This document shows, in pieces, positions 8,169 to 16,700 of a DNA stretch of 35,396 nt. The notes below the pieces were generated by a model. It did no database searches. It had not been told where the DNA came from and was given only the letters and a program-made list of their open reading frames with translations. Each line of letters begins with the position of its first letter. Positions within the stretch are counted from its first letter, which is position 1. Made by a program: the position numbers and the translations under genes. The DNA is taken from positions 1 to 35,396 of the forward strand of contig JAFAQY010000009.1 of the NCBI GenBank assembly GCA_019261985.1, written 5' to 3'. Origin of the DNA: Bryobacterales bacterium. GTDB taxonomy: Bacteria > Acidobacteriota > Terriglobia > Bryobacterales > Bryobacteraceae.

Positions 8169-8202
8169 GCGGTCGCGCGCTTCGCGTGTCGCTTTTTCTT
8201 TT
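8169..8202 (+). terminator. possible rho-independent terminator
   Basis: GCG (8169-8171) pairs with CGC (8190-8192), and inside it CGCGCG (8174-8179) pairs with CGCGTG (8183-8188, one G-T pair) around a CTT loop. A T-rich run TTTTTCTTTT follows at once (8193-8202). It lies about 300 nt past the LigW-like gene, so it may end a long 3' region or belong to the gene remnant at 7970-8155. Confidence 0.4.
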
Positions 8203-8243
8203 ACAGATTATCGACCGCTTGCCCGATCGCAAATACCGCTTGC

Positions 8244-9158
8244 CTATACGATGCCCCCGAGCTCCCGCACATGCGCCCAGAGTCCGCGATACGCGGTGTA
8301 GATGAACACCTCGGGGTCTCCGCTAAGCTGGCCCTCGAAGTCTTTCATCGCTTTCGCGTCGATCATGTTCTGGGCGCCCATGCCCTGCTTCAATAACTTC
8401 ACAAGCTGCTCGCGGACTTTGGTGAGGACATCCAGGTTCGCCTGCACTTCGGACTTGGTCAGCACCGGCCCGGACGCGGGCACAATCTTCGTGTTGTCGT
8501 CCGCTAAACGCAGCAGTGTGCGATGCGCCTCCTGCATTCCGCCGATCCAACCGCCTGTGAACCATTCAAGCATCGGCAGCCTTCCCGGTTGCACTACGTC
8601 GCCGGCGACCAACACGTTTGATTTCTGGAAGTGCACATAAATGTCCCCGTCCGTGTGAGCCATGGGCATTAGGCCGTATTCGATCGGCTCGCCGCCAAAC
8701 GTGGCTTTTTCAGTCGTGTAAAAAGTTTCCGCCGGCACCGCTTCCTTCGCGCGAGGCGGAAAGACCTTCTTCTCGAAATCGCGGATCACTTCCTGGGTCA
8801 TCCACAACCCGGTATTGACGTGCGACACAAGCTTCGCGCCGGCCTTCGCCATCACGTCGTTGCCGCCCGTCGACTCCAGGTGAAAGTGCGTGTTAATTAC
8901 GGTCTTGACATTACCCGCAAGCTTCAAAACGTCCTGCGCGTGCGCGGCATCGCCGCAATCGACAAGCAGAGTTCCGCCATCGCCGGCCAGGGCGACAACA
9001 TTGTTTCCGGCCCCCGTGATCAGAGTCAATTTGTCGGTGAGCTTCGACGCCGCCGGCGTCGCGTCAGCAAAAGCGGAGCGAGACAGCCCGAAAGCTGCGG
9101 TTCCAGCAGCTAAGGAACGAAGAAATTCGCGTCGATGCGGGTTCATCACGGCTAACAT
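8244..9158 (-). CDS. Tat-exported MBL-fold metallo-hydrolase with incomplete metal site
   Basis: A 304-residue protein with a twin-arginine signal (PHRREFLRSLAAGTAAFG) and a metallo-beta-lactamase fold. Strands TLLVDCGDAAHA and TVINTHFHLESTGGND mark motif 2, MAHTDGDIYVHF (His168) motif 3, VLVAGDVVQPG (Asp187) motif 4, and VPASGPVL motif 5. Standard members have HxHxDH and a final His (usually PGHGP). Here Asp-His is Glu95-Ser96 and the final His is Ser229, so the first metal site (His91, His93, His168) is kept and the second is mostly lost. The substrate is unknown. Start ATG 9158 has a weak AGAAG; ATG 9146 is an alternative. A longer frame upstream only reads through the repeat at 9175. Confidence 0.8.
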   Translation of the reverse strand: MLAVMNPHRREFLRSLAAGTAAFGLSRSAFADATPAASKLTDKLTLITGAGNNVVALAGDGGTLLVDCGDAAHAQDVLKLAGNVKTVINTHFHLESTGGNDVMAKAGAKLVSHVNTGLWMTQEVIRDFEKKVFPPRAKEAVPAETFYTTEKATFGGEPIEYGLMPMAHTDGDIYVHFQKSNVLVAGDVVQPGRLPMLEWFTGGWIGGMQEAHRTLLRLADDNTKIVPASGPVLTKSEVQANLDVLTKVREQLVKLLKQGMGAQNMIDAKAMKDFEGQLSGDPEVFIYTAYRGLWAHVRELGGIV

Positions 9159-9174
9159 TGTATCTTCTGACCAA

Positions 9175-9231
9175 GTGGGGCAGGATGCCATCCTGCGGCG
9201 GCTTGCCATTGCCAAGCCGCCTGGGCGGCGA
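9175..9231. repeat. dispersed palindromic repeat, copy 3
   Basis: It starts GTGGGGCAGGATGCCATCC and continues with the hairpins GCAGGATGCCATCCTGC and GGCGGCTTGCCATTGCCAAG plus its complement CCGCC. The closing inverted terminus is not evident. It lies between the GNAT gene and the start of the MBL-fold gene, both on the minus strand, so it is in the MBL leader. Confidence 0.65.
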
Positions 9232-9276
9232 TAGTAAAATCCCGACCAAACAGCGGGCAGCGCCGCGAAAAGCGCA

Positions 9277-9777
9277 TCAGCCAACTAAAGCCACGCCCAC
9301 AACCCGGCTTCGCCGCTCCAGCAGCACCACATCGCGCCAGCGTCCGTTCATGCTTCCGAGCTTCTCACGCGTTCCGACGATCCGAAACCCAGCCTTCACG
9401 TGGAGCTTTATGCTGGCCTCGTTTTCCGGAAAAATCCCGGCTTGCAAACTCCAAATGCCTGCCTTTTCGGATTCCTCCACCAGCGCAGTCATCAGCGCGG
9501 TCCCAACTCCGCGGCTCCGCGCTCGCTCGGCGATGTAAATACTCACCTCGGCGACGCCGCTATACACGCATCTTCCGGAAACACCACTCAGCGCCGCCCA
9601 TCCGAGCACGCTACCGTCCTCGCGCGCCACCAAGCGGCACGTTTTCAGATGGCCTGCATCCCACTGCTCCCATCCAGGCGCGGATTGCTCAAAGGTCGCG
9701 TTGCCAGTGGCGATCCCTTCGATGTAGATGGAGCGCACGGCATTCCAGTCCGCGGCAGAGAGCGGCTCAATCAGCAT
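9277..9777 (-). CDS. GNAT N-acetyltransferase, phosphinothricin-acetyltransferase type
   Basis: A 166-residue acetyl-CoA-dependent N-acetyltransferase. IYIEGIATGNATFE near the N-terminus is the hallmark of the PAT/Bar-YncA subgroup, and RSRGVGTALM (about 87-96) is the acetyl-CoA pyrophosphate loop. The C-terminal NEASIKLHVKAGFRIVG block is also standard. Members acetylate amino-acid-like substrates (methionine sulfoximine, phosphinothricin); the native substrate here is not known. The start ATG lies 11 nt inside the end of the preceding fusion gene, so the two form an operon. Confidence 0.88.
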   Translation of the reverse strand: MLIEPLSAADWNAVRSIYIEGIATGNATFEQSAPGWEQWDAGHLKTCRLVAREDGSVLGWAALSGVSGRCVYSGVAEVSIYIAERARSRGVGTALMTALVEESEKAGIWSLQAGIFPENEASIKLHVKAGFRIVGTREKLGSMNGRWRDVVLLERRSRVVGVALVG

Positions 9778-12313
9778 GCTTCAGCTTATCGTCCTCATGC
9801 CGCTGACCAACGCCGATCGAGCCGAGCTGCTCAACAGCATGCTGGAGCCGCTTCGCCGCTTCGGCATGCTCGGCCCCTTCGAATTTCATCGGCCGCCCGA
9901 ACGCGATACGAACAGGACCTCTGGTGGGCCAGCGCGCATCGCGATTGAGCACGCGTTCCAGTCCCTCAATGCGAACCGGAACAACCGGAACCCGCGCTTG
10001 CGATGCGAGCATCGCCACGCCCGGCTGAAATGGATAAAGCTCGCCCGAGTGGGTACGGTCGCCTTCAGGAAAAATCAGCACACACCAAGCGCCCCCGAGC
10101 AACTCGCTCATATAGCGAAGCGCGCGCCGGGCGCCCATCTCGCGCTGCGGCAGCGGGAATGCGTTGAAGAACAGTGTCGCGAGGTAATACTGGAGTCCGC
10201 TGGTGAAGCGCCGGTACAAGGAAAAGCGCTCGGCGTGAAAATGGGCCTCAAACCATTCTTTCGCCATCGCCGGGGCCAAGCAGTTGCGCCACCGTTGCGG
10301 AAGCGCGCACAGGATAGCCGGAACATCCAGCATGCTCTGATGATTGGGCGCAAAGATCACCGGCGGCTGAAGATCGCGCAGGTTCTCGAGCCCCGCGGAC
10401 GTGATCCGTGCGTAATAGCGAGTCAGCGGCCGGAGCAATACAAACTGCAATCCGCGCCGCACGCTGCTGGCCCACCACGACCGGTTCCAGGCCGGGTACT
10501 CGAACGACTCATTTTCAGTTCTCTCCGCCCGCGCTGCAAGCGGACGAGTCAAATCGGCCACGGTTGTTGCCGAGGAAAAAGCGGATTCGTCAACCGGCGA
10601 TTCCAGCTTTTGTTCCATCTCCACAAGCAACTGAACCCGGTCGAGCGAGCTTAACCCGAGTTGATCCAGCGTGGTTTCCGGCGTGATCGCGCGATTGGGC
10701 GCATAGCGTTGCAGCAATTCGATGACGCCGCCCCTTGGACCGCCATTCGCGATGGGATGAAGTCCCTCCGCAACACGTCCGCGGATTTCGGCGCGCTTAA
10801 GTTTGCCGGTGCCTGCCGTGCGCGGCAGTTCCTCTCCGGCAGGCCACAGCGAAATCGATCGGATCTTCTGTTGCTCTTCCAGATGCTCATTCGCGCGGCG
10901 AACGATGTCCTCCGCATCCGTTCCGGGCTCCAGTTCCAGCACCGCCTGAACATGGTCGGGGCCAATCACCGCGCAATCCCGCACGCCGGGAATTGACCTC
11001 AGCACCGCTTCCACATCTTCCGGAAAGACCTTGCGCCCGTCCGGGAGCACGATCATATCCTTTTTCCGGCCGCGAATGATCAACCGGCCTTCGGTATCTT
11101 TGTCGCCGATATCGCCGGTGTGAAGCCAGCCGTTTGTAAACGCCTCCGGTGCCGCCCCGCCGAAATAGCCCTGAGAAACGTTACCGCCGCGCACGAGAAT
11201 TTCGCCATCCTCCGCCAACTGGACCTCCACTCCGCCGATCGGCGTTCCCACGGTTCCTTTGCGCGCGTGAAAGGGATGATTCAACGTCACGATGGGGGCG
11301 GTCTCGGTCAATCCGTAGCCTTGGATCACAAGAAAACCCATCCGCGACCAGAACTCTTCGACGCCCGGATCCAGCGGGGCCGCGCCTACTATGAACGCCC
11401 AAAATTTCCAGCCGAAGGCGCGGTGCACGCGGCGATAGCTCCACCATTTCCGCAGCCAGTGCCCGGAAGGCGGAGCATTCGCCGCCTCAGGAAATTCGTG
11501 CAGAACGTGATCGCGGAGAACCTCCAAAATCTTCGGCACGGAGACAAGCACCGAAATTCTGCGCGACTGAATTTGCCGCATGATCTCGCCCGGGTGGTAC
11601 GAGCGCTGAAAGACCACCGTGCCGCCAATCATCGGCGGAATGAAGGTTGCCAGCGATTGGCCGAATAAGTGGCTAAGCGGCAGCAGATTCAAAAAGCGGA
11701 TGGGATAAAACGGCGTCCCCCATTTGCGATACTTCTTCACTTCGTTCTCGACAGGCACGATGTTCGACAGAAGATTGGCATGCGTGATCAGGACGCCCTT
11801 GGGTTCGGCTGTCGCGCCGGAAGTAAAAACGATCTCCGCGACATCATTGCCGCCAATCGATACAGTGGGCGGAGAAAGCGGGTCGCTACACGGCCACTCA
11901 AACTCCGCGAACTTCCATTGCGGCGCGCCGGAGCGCAGCGATTCGTGCTTGACCGCATCCCCGGTAAGAATCGCTCGCGCATTCACGATCCCCGCAATGC
12001 GCGATGCGAAATCGGCCGAGCTGTGATAATCCACCGGCACGGCGATCACACCCTGCAATAAGCAGCCCCATAGGGCCGCGACCCACTCGGGGCGGTTCTC
12101 CGACCAGAACACGATCTTTTCACCCTTGCCGATTCCCTGCGCGCCCAAGCGAGCCGCGAATGCGCGCGCGCCCCAGACGATGTCGCGGTAGCCGCGGCTC
12201 CAGGGGCGGTAGCCGTCGTCATAGACCAGAAATTCGCCTTGTTCCTTGCAGAGGTCGTCGAAGAAATCGAGCAGGGTAGCTCGGGGGCGTAGGACACGCG
12301 CGCCGGCGCGCAT
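9767..12313 (-). CDS. AMP-dependent acyl ligase - acyl carrier - PlsC acyltransferase fusion
   Basis: An 848-residue three-part protein. Residues 1-525 form an ANL adenylation enzyme: A3 loop FTSGATAEPKG (163-173), YGLTET (333-338), LHTGDIG, RGRKKDMIVL, and the catalytic-lysine region TAGTGKLKRAE. Residues about 530-600 form an acyl carrier domain with LGLSSLDRVQLL; the second Ser (about 556) is the phosphopantetheine site. Residues about 615-830 form a PlsC acyltransferase with NHQSMLD (the HX4D motif, His658) and FPEGDRT (748-754). It should activate a fatty acid, carry it on its own ACP, and esterify a lysophospholipid or similar acceptor. E. coli Aas has the reverse order and no ACP. ATG 12313 is preferred over TTG 12319. 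Confidence 0.88.
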   Translation of the reverse strand: MRAGARVLRPRATLLDFFDDLCKEQGEFLVYDDGYRPWSRGYRDIVWGARAFAARLGAQGIGKGEKIVFWSENRPEWVAALWGCLLQGVIAVPVDYHSSADFASRIAGIVNARAILTGDAVKHESLRSGAPQWKFAEFEWPCSDPLSPPTVSIGGNDVAEIVFTSGATAEPKGVLITHANLLSNIVPVENEVKKYRKWGTPFYPIRFLNLLPLSHLFGQSLATFIPPMIGGTVVFQRSYHPGEIMRQIQSRRISVLVSVPKILEVLRDHVLHEFPEAANAPPSGHWLRKWWSYRRVHRAFGWKFWAFIVGAAPLDPGVEEFWSRMGFLVIQGYGLTETAPIVTLNHPFHARKGTVGTPIGGVEVQLAEDGEILVRGGNVSQGYFGGAAPEAFTNGWLHTGDIGDKDTEGRLIIRGRKKDMIVLPDGRKVFPEDVEAVLRSIPGVRDCAVIGPDHVQAVLELEPGTDAEDIVRRANEHLEEQQKIRSISLWPAGEELPRTAGTGKLKRAEIRGRVAEGLHPIANGGPRGGVIELLQRYAPNRAITPETTLDQLGLSSLDRVQLLVEMEQKLESPVDESAFSSATTVADLTRPLAARAERTENESFEYPAWNRSWWASSVRRGLQFVLLRPLTRYYARITSAGLENLRDLQPPVIFAPNHQSMLDVPAILCALPQRWRNCLAPAMAKEWFEAHFHAERFSLYRRFTSGLQYYLATLFFNAFPLPQREMGARRALRYMSELLGGAWCVLIFPEGDRTHSGELYPFQPGVAMLASQARVPVVPVRIEGLERVLNRDARWPTRGPVRIAFGRPMKFEGAEHAEAAKRLQHAVEQLGSIGVGQRHEDDKLKHAD

Positions 12314-12367
12314 ACCCAATTATTCGCACACAGGAGCATCAAACATCAGTGAAGCTATCCTAAAGTA

Positions 12368-13762
12368 TTGCTGCTGTCCTCCTCCACCTACTTCGTCTTT
12401 CTCGTCGGCATCTTCTTCCTTTACTGGCCGCTTTCGCGCGTTCGGGCGCTAGCGCTCGGGCTGATTTTGTTCGCGAACTACTTCTTCTACGCCCGCTGGG
12501 ACCTGACGCTGCTCGCGCTAATCCCGGTGATTTCCACAGTCGATTACTGCATTGGTCTCGGATTGCAAAGCTCGAAATCGCCTTTCACGCGGCGCGCGTT
12601 GGTCACCGCGAGCATTCTGATGAACCTCGGGGTGCTTGCGTTTTTCAAGTACATGCCTTTTTTCCTCGGGAACTGGGCGCATTGGACGGGGCGGACTGTC
12701 CCCGAGTGGACGTTGGGACTTCCAATCAGCCTGTCGTTTTATTGTTTCCAGGCGCTGACGTACACCATCGATCTTTACCGCCGCGACATCAAGGGCACGC
12801 GGAGCTATCTGGCGCACCTTGCGGCTGTGTCGTTTTTCCCCACCATTCTCGCCGGACCGATTACGCGCGTGGAGTCTCTGGTCGATCAGTTCGAAAAACC
12901 TAAGCAGCTCGATCCCGCGATGGGTGGCCGGGCGTTATTTCTAATCGGCCTGGGGCTTATCAAAAAGCTGATGATCGCCGATTATCTTGCCGGCAACCTG
13001 GTGAACCGCGTTTTCGATTTTCCGAATCTCTATACCGGTCTTGAAGTGCTGCTCGCTGTATACGCGTACGCGTTCGAGTTGTACTACGACTTTTCGGGCT
13101 ACACCGATATTGCTATCGGCTCGGCGCTGCTGTTGGGAATCAAGCTGCCCGCGAACTTCAATCGCCCCTACGCCGCCGAGAACGTCGCCGACTTCTGGCG
13201 GCGCTGGCACATCACGCTATCCAACTGGCTGCGCGATTATCTTTACTTTTCCTTACCGGGGAAGCGTTCGAAGGTTCTGCCTTATTTCAGCCTGATCGTG
13301 ACCATGGTGATCGGGGGCCTGTGGCACGGCGCGAGTTGGAATTTCGTCCTCTGGGGCGCGATTCACGGCGGCGGCCTCGCGCTGGTCCGGTTATGGCAGG
13401 TTTGGAAAGGCAACGCCAAGGCCACCGGCTTCTGGCGGTATCTCAACATCTTCGTCACATTCCACTTTGTTGTTTTCGCGTGGATCTTCTTCCGCGCGCC
13501 GGATTTCCAAACTGCTTCGGCCATCATCGGCCGGATCGGGTCGCACACCGCTTCGCTCGCAAATGTTTCGGCGGGCTTGTGGCTGGTGCTCGCCATCGCG
13601 CTCTTCTTCCATTACGTTCCCAAGAAGTGGTATGAATTCAGCTTGAATCTCTATGTACGGGCGCCCTTTTATGCACAGGCGGCCGCGCTGCTGGCGCTGG
13701 CGATCGGGATTCAGTACGTCGGGCAAACCGGCGCGGCGCCCTTTATCTATACGAAGTTCTGA
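12368..13762 (+). CDS. MBOAT-family O-acyltransferase (AlgI-like)
   Basis: A 464-residue polytopic membrane protein. It shows the AlgI/PatA/DltB hallmarks: N-terminal SSSTYFVFLVGIFFLYWPLS, YYDFSGYTDIAIGSALLLG, NFNRPYAAENVADFWRRWH, TLSNWLRDYLYF, and the catalytic histidine in GLWHGASWNFVLWG. MBOAT proteins move acyl groups across the membrane to a periplasmic partner. The start is TTG 12368, matching the usual family N-terminus. The stop overlaps the next start (TGATG), and two SGNH hydrolases follow, which is the classic arrangement for cell-wall or exopolysaccharide O-acetylation. It is divergent from the fused ligase gene, with 54 nt between the starts. Confidence 0.92.
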   Translation: MLLSSSTYFVFLVGIFFLYWPLSRVRALALGLILFANYFFYARWDLTLLALIPVISTVDYCIGLGLQSSKSPFTRRALVTASILMNLGVLAFFKYMPFFLGNWAHWTGRTVPEWTLGLPISLSFYCFQALTYTIDLYRRDIKGTRSYLAHLAAVSFFPTILAGPITRVESLVDQFEKPKQLDPAMGGRALFLIGLGLIKKLMIADYLAGNLVNRVFDFPNLYTGLEVLLAVYAYAFELYYDFSGYTDIAIGSALLLGIKLPANFNRPYAAENVADFWRRWHITLSNWLRDYLYFSLPGKRSKVLPYFSLIVTMVIGGLWHGASWNFVLWGAIHGGGLALVRLWQVWKGNAKATGFWRYLNIFVTFHFVVFAWIFFRAPDFQTASAIIGRIGSHTASLANVSAGLWLVLAIALFFHYVPKKWYEFSLNLYVRAPFYAQAAALLALAIGIQYVGQTGAAPFIYTKF

Positions 13763-15135
13763 TGATGCGTGGTTCGTTTATGCCCGGAAAAACGGCACTC
13801 ACGGTGGCGACGTTCAGCGCTCTGATTTTTCTGCCGCGGATTGCGCCGGCCTTGAAGAACTACAAATCGCTGGAGCCCGCCGGCATCCCCGCCGTGTGGC
13901 AATTCCCCATCCCCAAAAACGCTCAGGATGCGCGGCCGGAAATGGAAGAAATCCGCGCCGCTCGCCTACAGTTGCTCGCGCCGAAGAATCTGGTGGATCC
14001 GAACCACGCGATGGATCATTTTTACGAATCGCTTCGACGCGGCGGACTGACGCGAGTTCTCCATTACGGCGATTCACCAACCACCGGCGACCTGATCACG
14101 GCCGATACGCGCGCGCTCCTTCAAAAGCAATTCGGCGATGCGGGCGCGGGATTCGTGCTGATCGCGAAGCCATGGGCCTGGTACTATCATCGCGGCGTCG
14201 AAATGGACGCCGCGAGCTGGACCATCGACGTTGCGGGAGCTACGGAGATTAAGGACGGACTGCACGGTCTGGGAGGCGCCAGTTTCCGCGGAACGCCCGG
14301 TGCCGTGGCGCACTGGATGCTGCGGGATGGCCAGCAGCGGACCCTCGACATTTCATACTTAGCGCAGCCCGACGGCGGATCGTTTTCCTTGGACGCCGAT
14401 GGAAGAGAGATCGGCTCCGTGGAAACTTCCTCGCCGGAGCCTGCGCCGGCCTTCACGGGGTTTGAGCTTCCTCCCGGCTCCAAGCGGATCACATTGCGCG
14501 TGACACAAGGCAGTGTCCGGTTGTACGGCACGGAGTTTCGCAAGCAAAGCCCAGGCGTGATCTATAGCAGTCTCGGCGTGAATGGCGCGAACATCACGCT
14601 GCTGTCGCATGCATTCAACAACGCGCACTGGGCGGCGCAGTTGCACCATTACCGGCCGGATTTGGTTGTGCTCGCCTATGGAACCAATGAGAGCGGCTAT
14701 GCGCCTTTCGTCAACAATACGTGGGGCAAGGAGCTAAAAGCGGCGGTCCACCGTTTACAGGCCGCCCTGCCGGGGACCTCGATCCTGCTGATGAGCCCGA
14801 TGGACCGCGGCGAGAAAACGGACGCGGGCGAGATCGACACGATTGCCACGCTGCCTCGATTGGTGGGAATCGAAGCGGCGGTCGCCGCCGAAACCGGAGT
14901 GGCGTTCTTCAACACCTACGAAGCGATGGGAGGGCGGGGAACAATGGCCCGCTGGTATGCCGCGGAGCCGCGGTTGGTGGGGGCCGACTTCATCCATCCC
15001 ATGCCGGCGGGAGCGAAAATTGTGGGAGAACTCTTGTACAACGCCCTCAAAGACGGGTATAACGAATATAAGCTGAGAAAATTAGCAGAGACGTCGACTG
15101 GTTTCCAGGGAAGTAACGAGGTCGCATCCAAGTGA
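13762..15135 (+). CDS. exported SGNH/GDSL-family hydrolase or acyltransferase, copy 1
   Basis: A 457-residue protein with an N-terminal hydrophobic export segment (about 10-30). The SGNH residues are visible: block I HYGDSPTTGD (Ser105), block III AYGTNESG (Asn309), and block V ADFIHPMPAGA (Asp409, His412). Between blocks I and III there are about 200 extra residues, predicted mostly beta, as in SGNH proteins with an inserted carbohydrate-binding module such as Ape1/PatB types. It probably takes acyl groups from, or removes them in concert with, the MBOAT partner in the periplasm. The start overlaps the MBOAT stop by 1 nt (a second ATG follows at 13765). The next gene begins 13 nt downstream and is a diverged copy. 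Confidence 0.85.
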   Translation: MMRGSFMPGKTALTVATFSALIFLPRIAPALKNYKSLEPAGIPAVWQFPIPKNAQDARPEMEEIRAARLQLLAPKNLVDPNHAMDHFYESLRRGGLTRVLHYGDSPTTGDLITADTRALLQKQFGDAGAGFVLIAKPWAWYYHRGVEMDAASWTIDVAGATEIKDGLHGLGGASFRGTPGAVAHWMLRDGQQRTLDISYLAQPDGGSFSLDADGREIGSVETSSPEPAPAFTGFELPPGSKRITLRVTQGSVRLYGTEFRKQSPGVIYSSLGVNGANITLLSHAFNNAHWAAQLHHYRPDLVVLAYGTNESGYAPFVNNTWGKELKAAVHRLQAALPGTSILLMSPMDRGEKTDAGEIDTIATLPRLVGIEAAVAAETGVAFFNTYEAMGGRGTMARWYAAEPRLVGADFIHPMPAGAKIVGELLYNALKDGYNEYKLRKLAETSTGFQGSNEVASK

Positions 15136-15148
15136 GTAGCGCCGAGTG

Positions 15149-16549
15149 ATGACACCTTCGAAGCTGATAGCTACTCTGATCGCCGCCGCGGTGATCGGCG
15201 CAGCTGTCTCTCCCACGCCTTCCAAAAGCCCTACAAAGAAAACAAAAGTAAAGAAATATGTTTCAAGCGCCGGAAAAGCCGGGCCCGCCGCGGATTCCTC
15301 CAAGCCGGCAACAGCCGCTTCGTCGAAGGCCGTAGCCCGCCGCGCCGCTCCCAAGCCGCCTCCGGTCCCCACGAAACTGCGTGAGTCCGCGCACGATTTC
15401 GTCTTTGACAGGGTAGCGAACGGAGCGGACATCCCCGTAGAAAACGCCCCTGCGCTAATCCCGTTCTTCGAGCAGCTTTATCGCAGGCAGGACGGCTCGG
15501 CAATGGGGCCGCTGCGAATCTTGCAGTATGGCGATTCCCATACGGCCGCCGATGAATGGACCGGTGAACTGCGCAACCGTTTTCAGGAACGGTTCGGCGA
15601 TGGAGGCAGTGGCTTCTCGCTCGCCGGCCGGCCGTATGCCGGCTACCGGCGCGCCGATGTCCGCAGCGGCTCCACGCGCGGCTGGCACACCGACGGTCTC
15701 GCCGGCCATTCAGGCGATGGCATCTACGGCCTTGGCGGCATCAGCATGTCGGTTCGGATGCCCCATGAGGACATTTATGTCGAGGCAGAAGCGAACGATT
15801 TCGAGTTGTTTTATTACCAGCAGCCCGGCGGCGGCACGCTTCAGCTTTACGATAACGGCGTGGCGGTAGATCGAATCCCCACTGACGGAGAGCCCGCTCC
15901 CGGCTACTATCATTTGGAGTCCGCGCCCGGATTCCACCGGCTGGAATTGGAGACCCTCGACCGCGCTCCGGTCCGCCTCTTCGGTTGGGTGGCGGAAAAA
16001 GTATCGGGAGTGACGTATGAGACGCTGGGCATCAACGGCGCCGAGGCGCCGATCGTCCTTGGCTGGAATCAGGAGACGTTAAAGTCGAATATCGAGCGCC
16101 GCAGTCCAAGCTTGATCGTGCTCGCCTATGGAACCAACGAGGCCGGCCACAAGATTTGGACGCTGGAATCCTATCGCGAGAAGTTTTCCGAATTGCTGTC
16201 GCGCATCCGCGAAGCTGCGCCGACGGCCGCAATCCTGGTGGTGGGCCCGCCGGATCGGGACATTCGCATCAAACGCGCATGGACGCCGTTAGACGGCGTC
16301 GACATGATCGTCGAGGCTCAGCGCGAAGCGGCCAAAGCGAACCGGTGCGCCTTTTGGGATTTGCGCGCGAAAATGGGTGGGAAGGGCGCCATGCAGCAAT
16401 GGGTAAACGCAGGGCTGGCGGCGAACGATCACGTGCATTTCAGCGGCGGTGGCTATCGCATGCTCGGCGACGCGATCTTTCGCGATGTGATCAGCCAGTA
16501 CGAAGCGTTCCTGAAAGCGCGGGAAAGCATTCTGGCAGTCGCGCCGTAA
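15149..16549 (+). CDS. exported SGNH/GDSL-family hydrolase or acyltransferase, copy 2
   Basis: A 466-residue protein. A signal sequence of about 21 residues is followed by a low-complexity Pro/Ser/Lys/Ala linker to about residue 75. The SGNH core follows: QYGDSHTAADEW (Ser130), AYGTNEAGH (Asn330) and NDHVHFSGGG (Asp-x-x-His at about 427-430). It shares the overall plan of the preceding protein (insertion between blocks I and III, GINGAE/GVNGAN, LGG, FGDGGSGF/FGDAGAGF), so the pair arose by duplication. The linker suggests that the domain stands off the membrane or wall. GTG 15146 directly precedes ATG 15149; I chose the ATG. It is likely a partner of the MBOAT protein. Confidence 0.85.
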   Translation: MTPSKLIATLIAAAVIGAAVSPTPSKSPTKKTKVKKYVSSAGKAGPAADSSKPATAASSKAVARRAAPKPPPVPTKLRESAHDFVFDRVANGADIPVENAPALIPFFEQLYRRQDGSAMGPLRILQYGDSHTAADEWTGELRNRFQERFGDGGSGFSLAGRPYAGYRRADVRSGSTRGWHTDGLAGHSGDGIYGLGGISMSVRMPHEDIYVEAEANDFELFYYQQPGGGTLQLYDNGVAVDRIPTDGEPAPGYYHLESAPGFHRLELETLDRAPVRLFGWVAEKVSGVTYETLGINGAEAPIVLGWNQETLKSNIERRSPSLIVLAYGTNEAGHKIWTLESYREKFSELLSRIREAAPTAAILVVGPPDRDIRIKRAWTPLDGVDMIVEAQREAAKANRCAFWDLRAKMGGKGAMQQWVNAGLAANDHVHFSGGGYRMLGDAIFRDVISQYEAFLKARESILAVAP

Positions 16550-16559
16550 GCGGTGCGTG

Positions 16560-16700
16560 ATGGATGCGAAGAACGAGTTTTACTGTCCGAAATGTCAGCA
16601 GCCCGTAGACGATCCTCTGATATGCGGGGATTGCGCATCTCTAATTTGCCGCATTTGCGGGACGCCGCTCGAACGAGTGGACGAATTGGGTATTGGGTAG
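16560..16700 (+). CDS. 46-residue double zinc-ribbon protein
   Basis: A short frame starting 10 nt after the second SGNH stop encodes MDAKNEFYCPKCQQPVDDP, then LICGDCASLICRICGTPLER, ending at a TAG at 16698-16700. It contains CPKC, CGDC and CRIC plus a matching spacing of eight cysteine-class positions (six to seven Cys in zinc-knuckle pairs), which is very unlikely by chance. Such rubredoxin-like or zinc-ribbon knuckles usually mediate protein or nucleic-acid contacts. The end overlaps, in another frame, the signal-peptide region of the next gene, so the two should be translationally coupled. Its role in the operon is unknown. Confidence 0.7.
   Translation: MDAKNEFYCPKCQQPVDDPLICGDCASLICRICGTPLERVDELGIG

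Noticed and set aside
7935-8396. 153-residue plus-strand open frame
   Set aside because: It overlaps the end of the MBL-fold gene on the other strand and gives no recognisable protein; the real signal in part of this region is the hydrolase remnant in another frame.
9728-10654. 308-residue plus-strand open frame opposite the ligase-PlsC gene
   Set aside because: The minus-strand protein has PlsC and ACP motifs throughout; the plus frame is Arg/His-rich shadow sequence.
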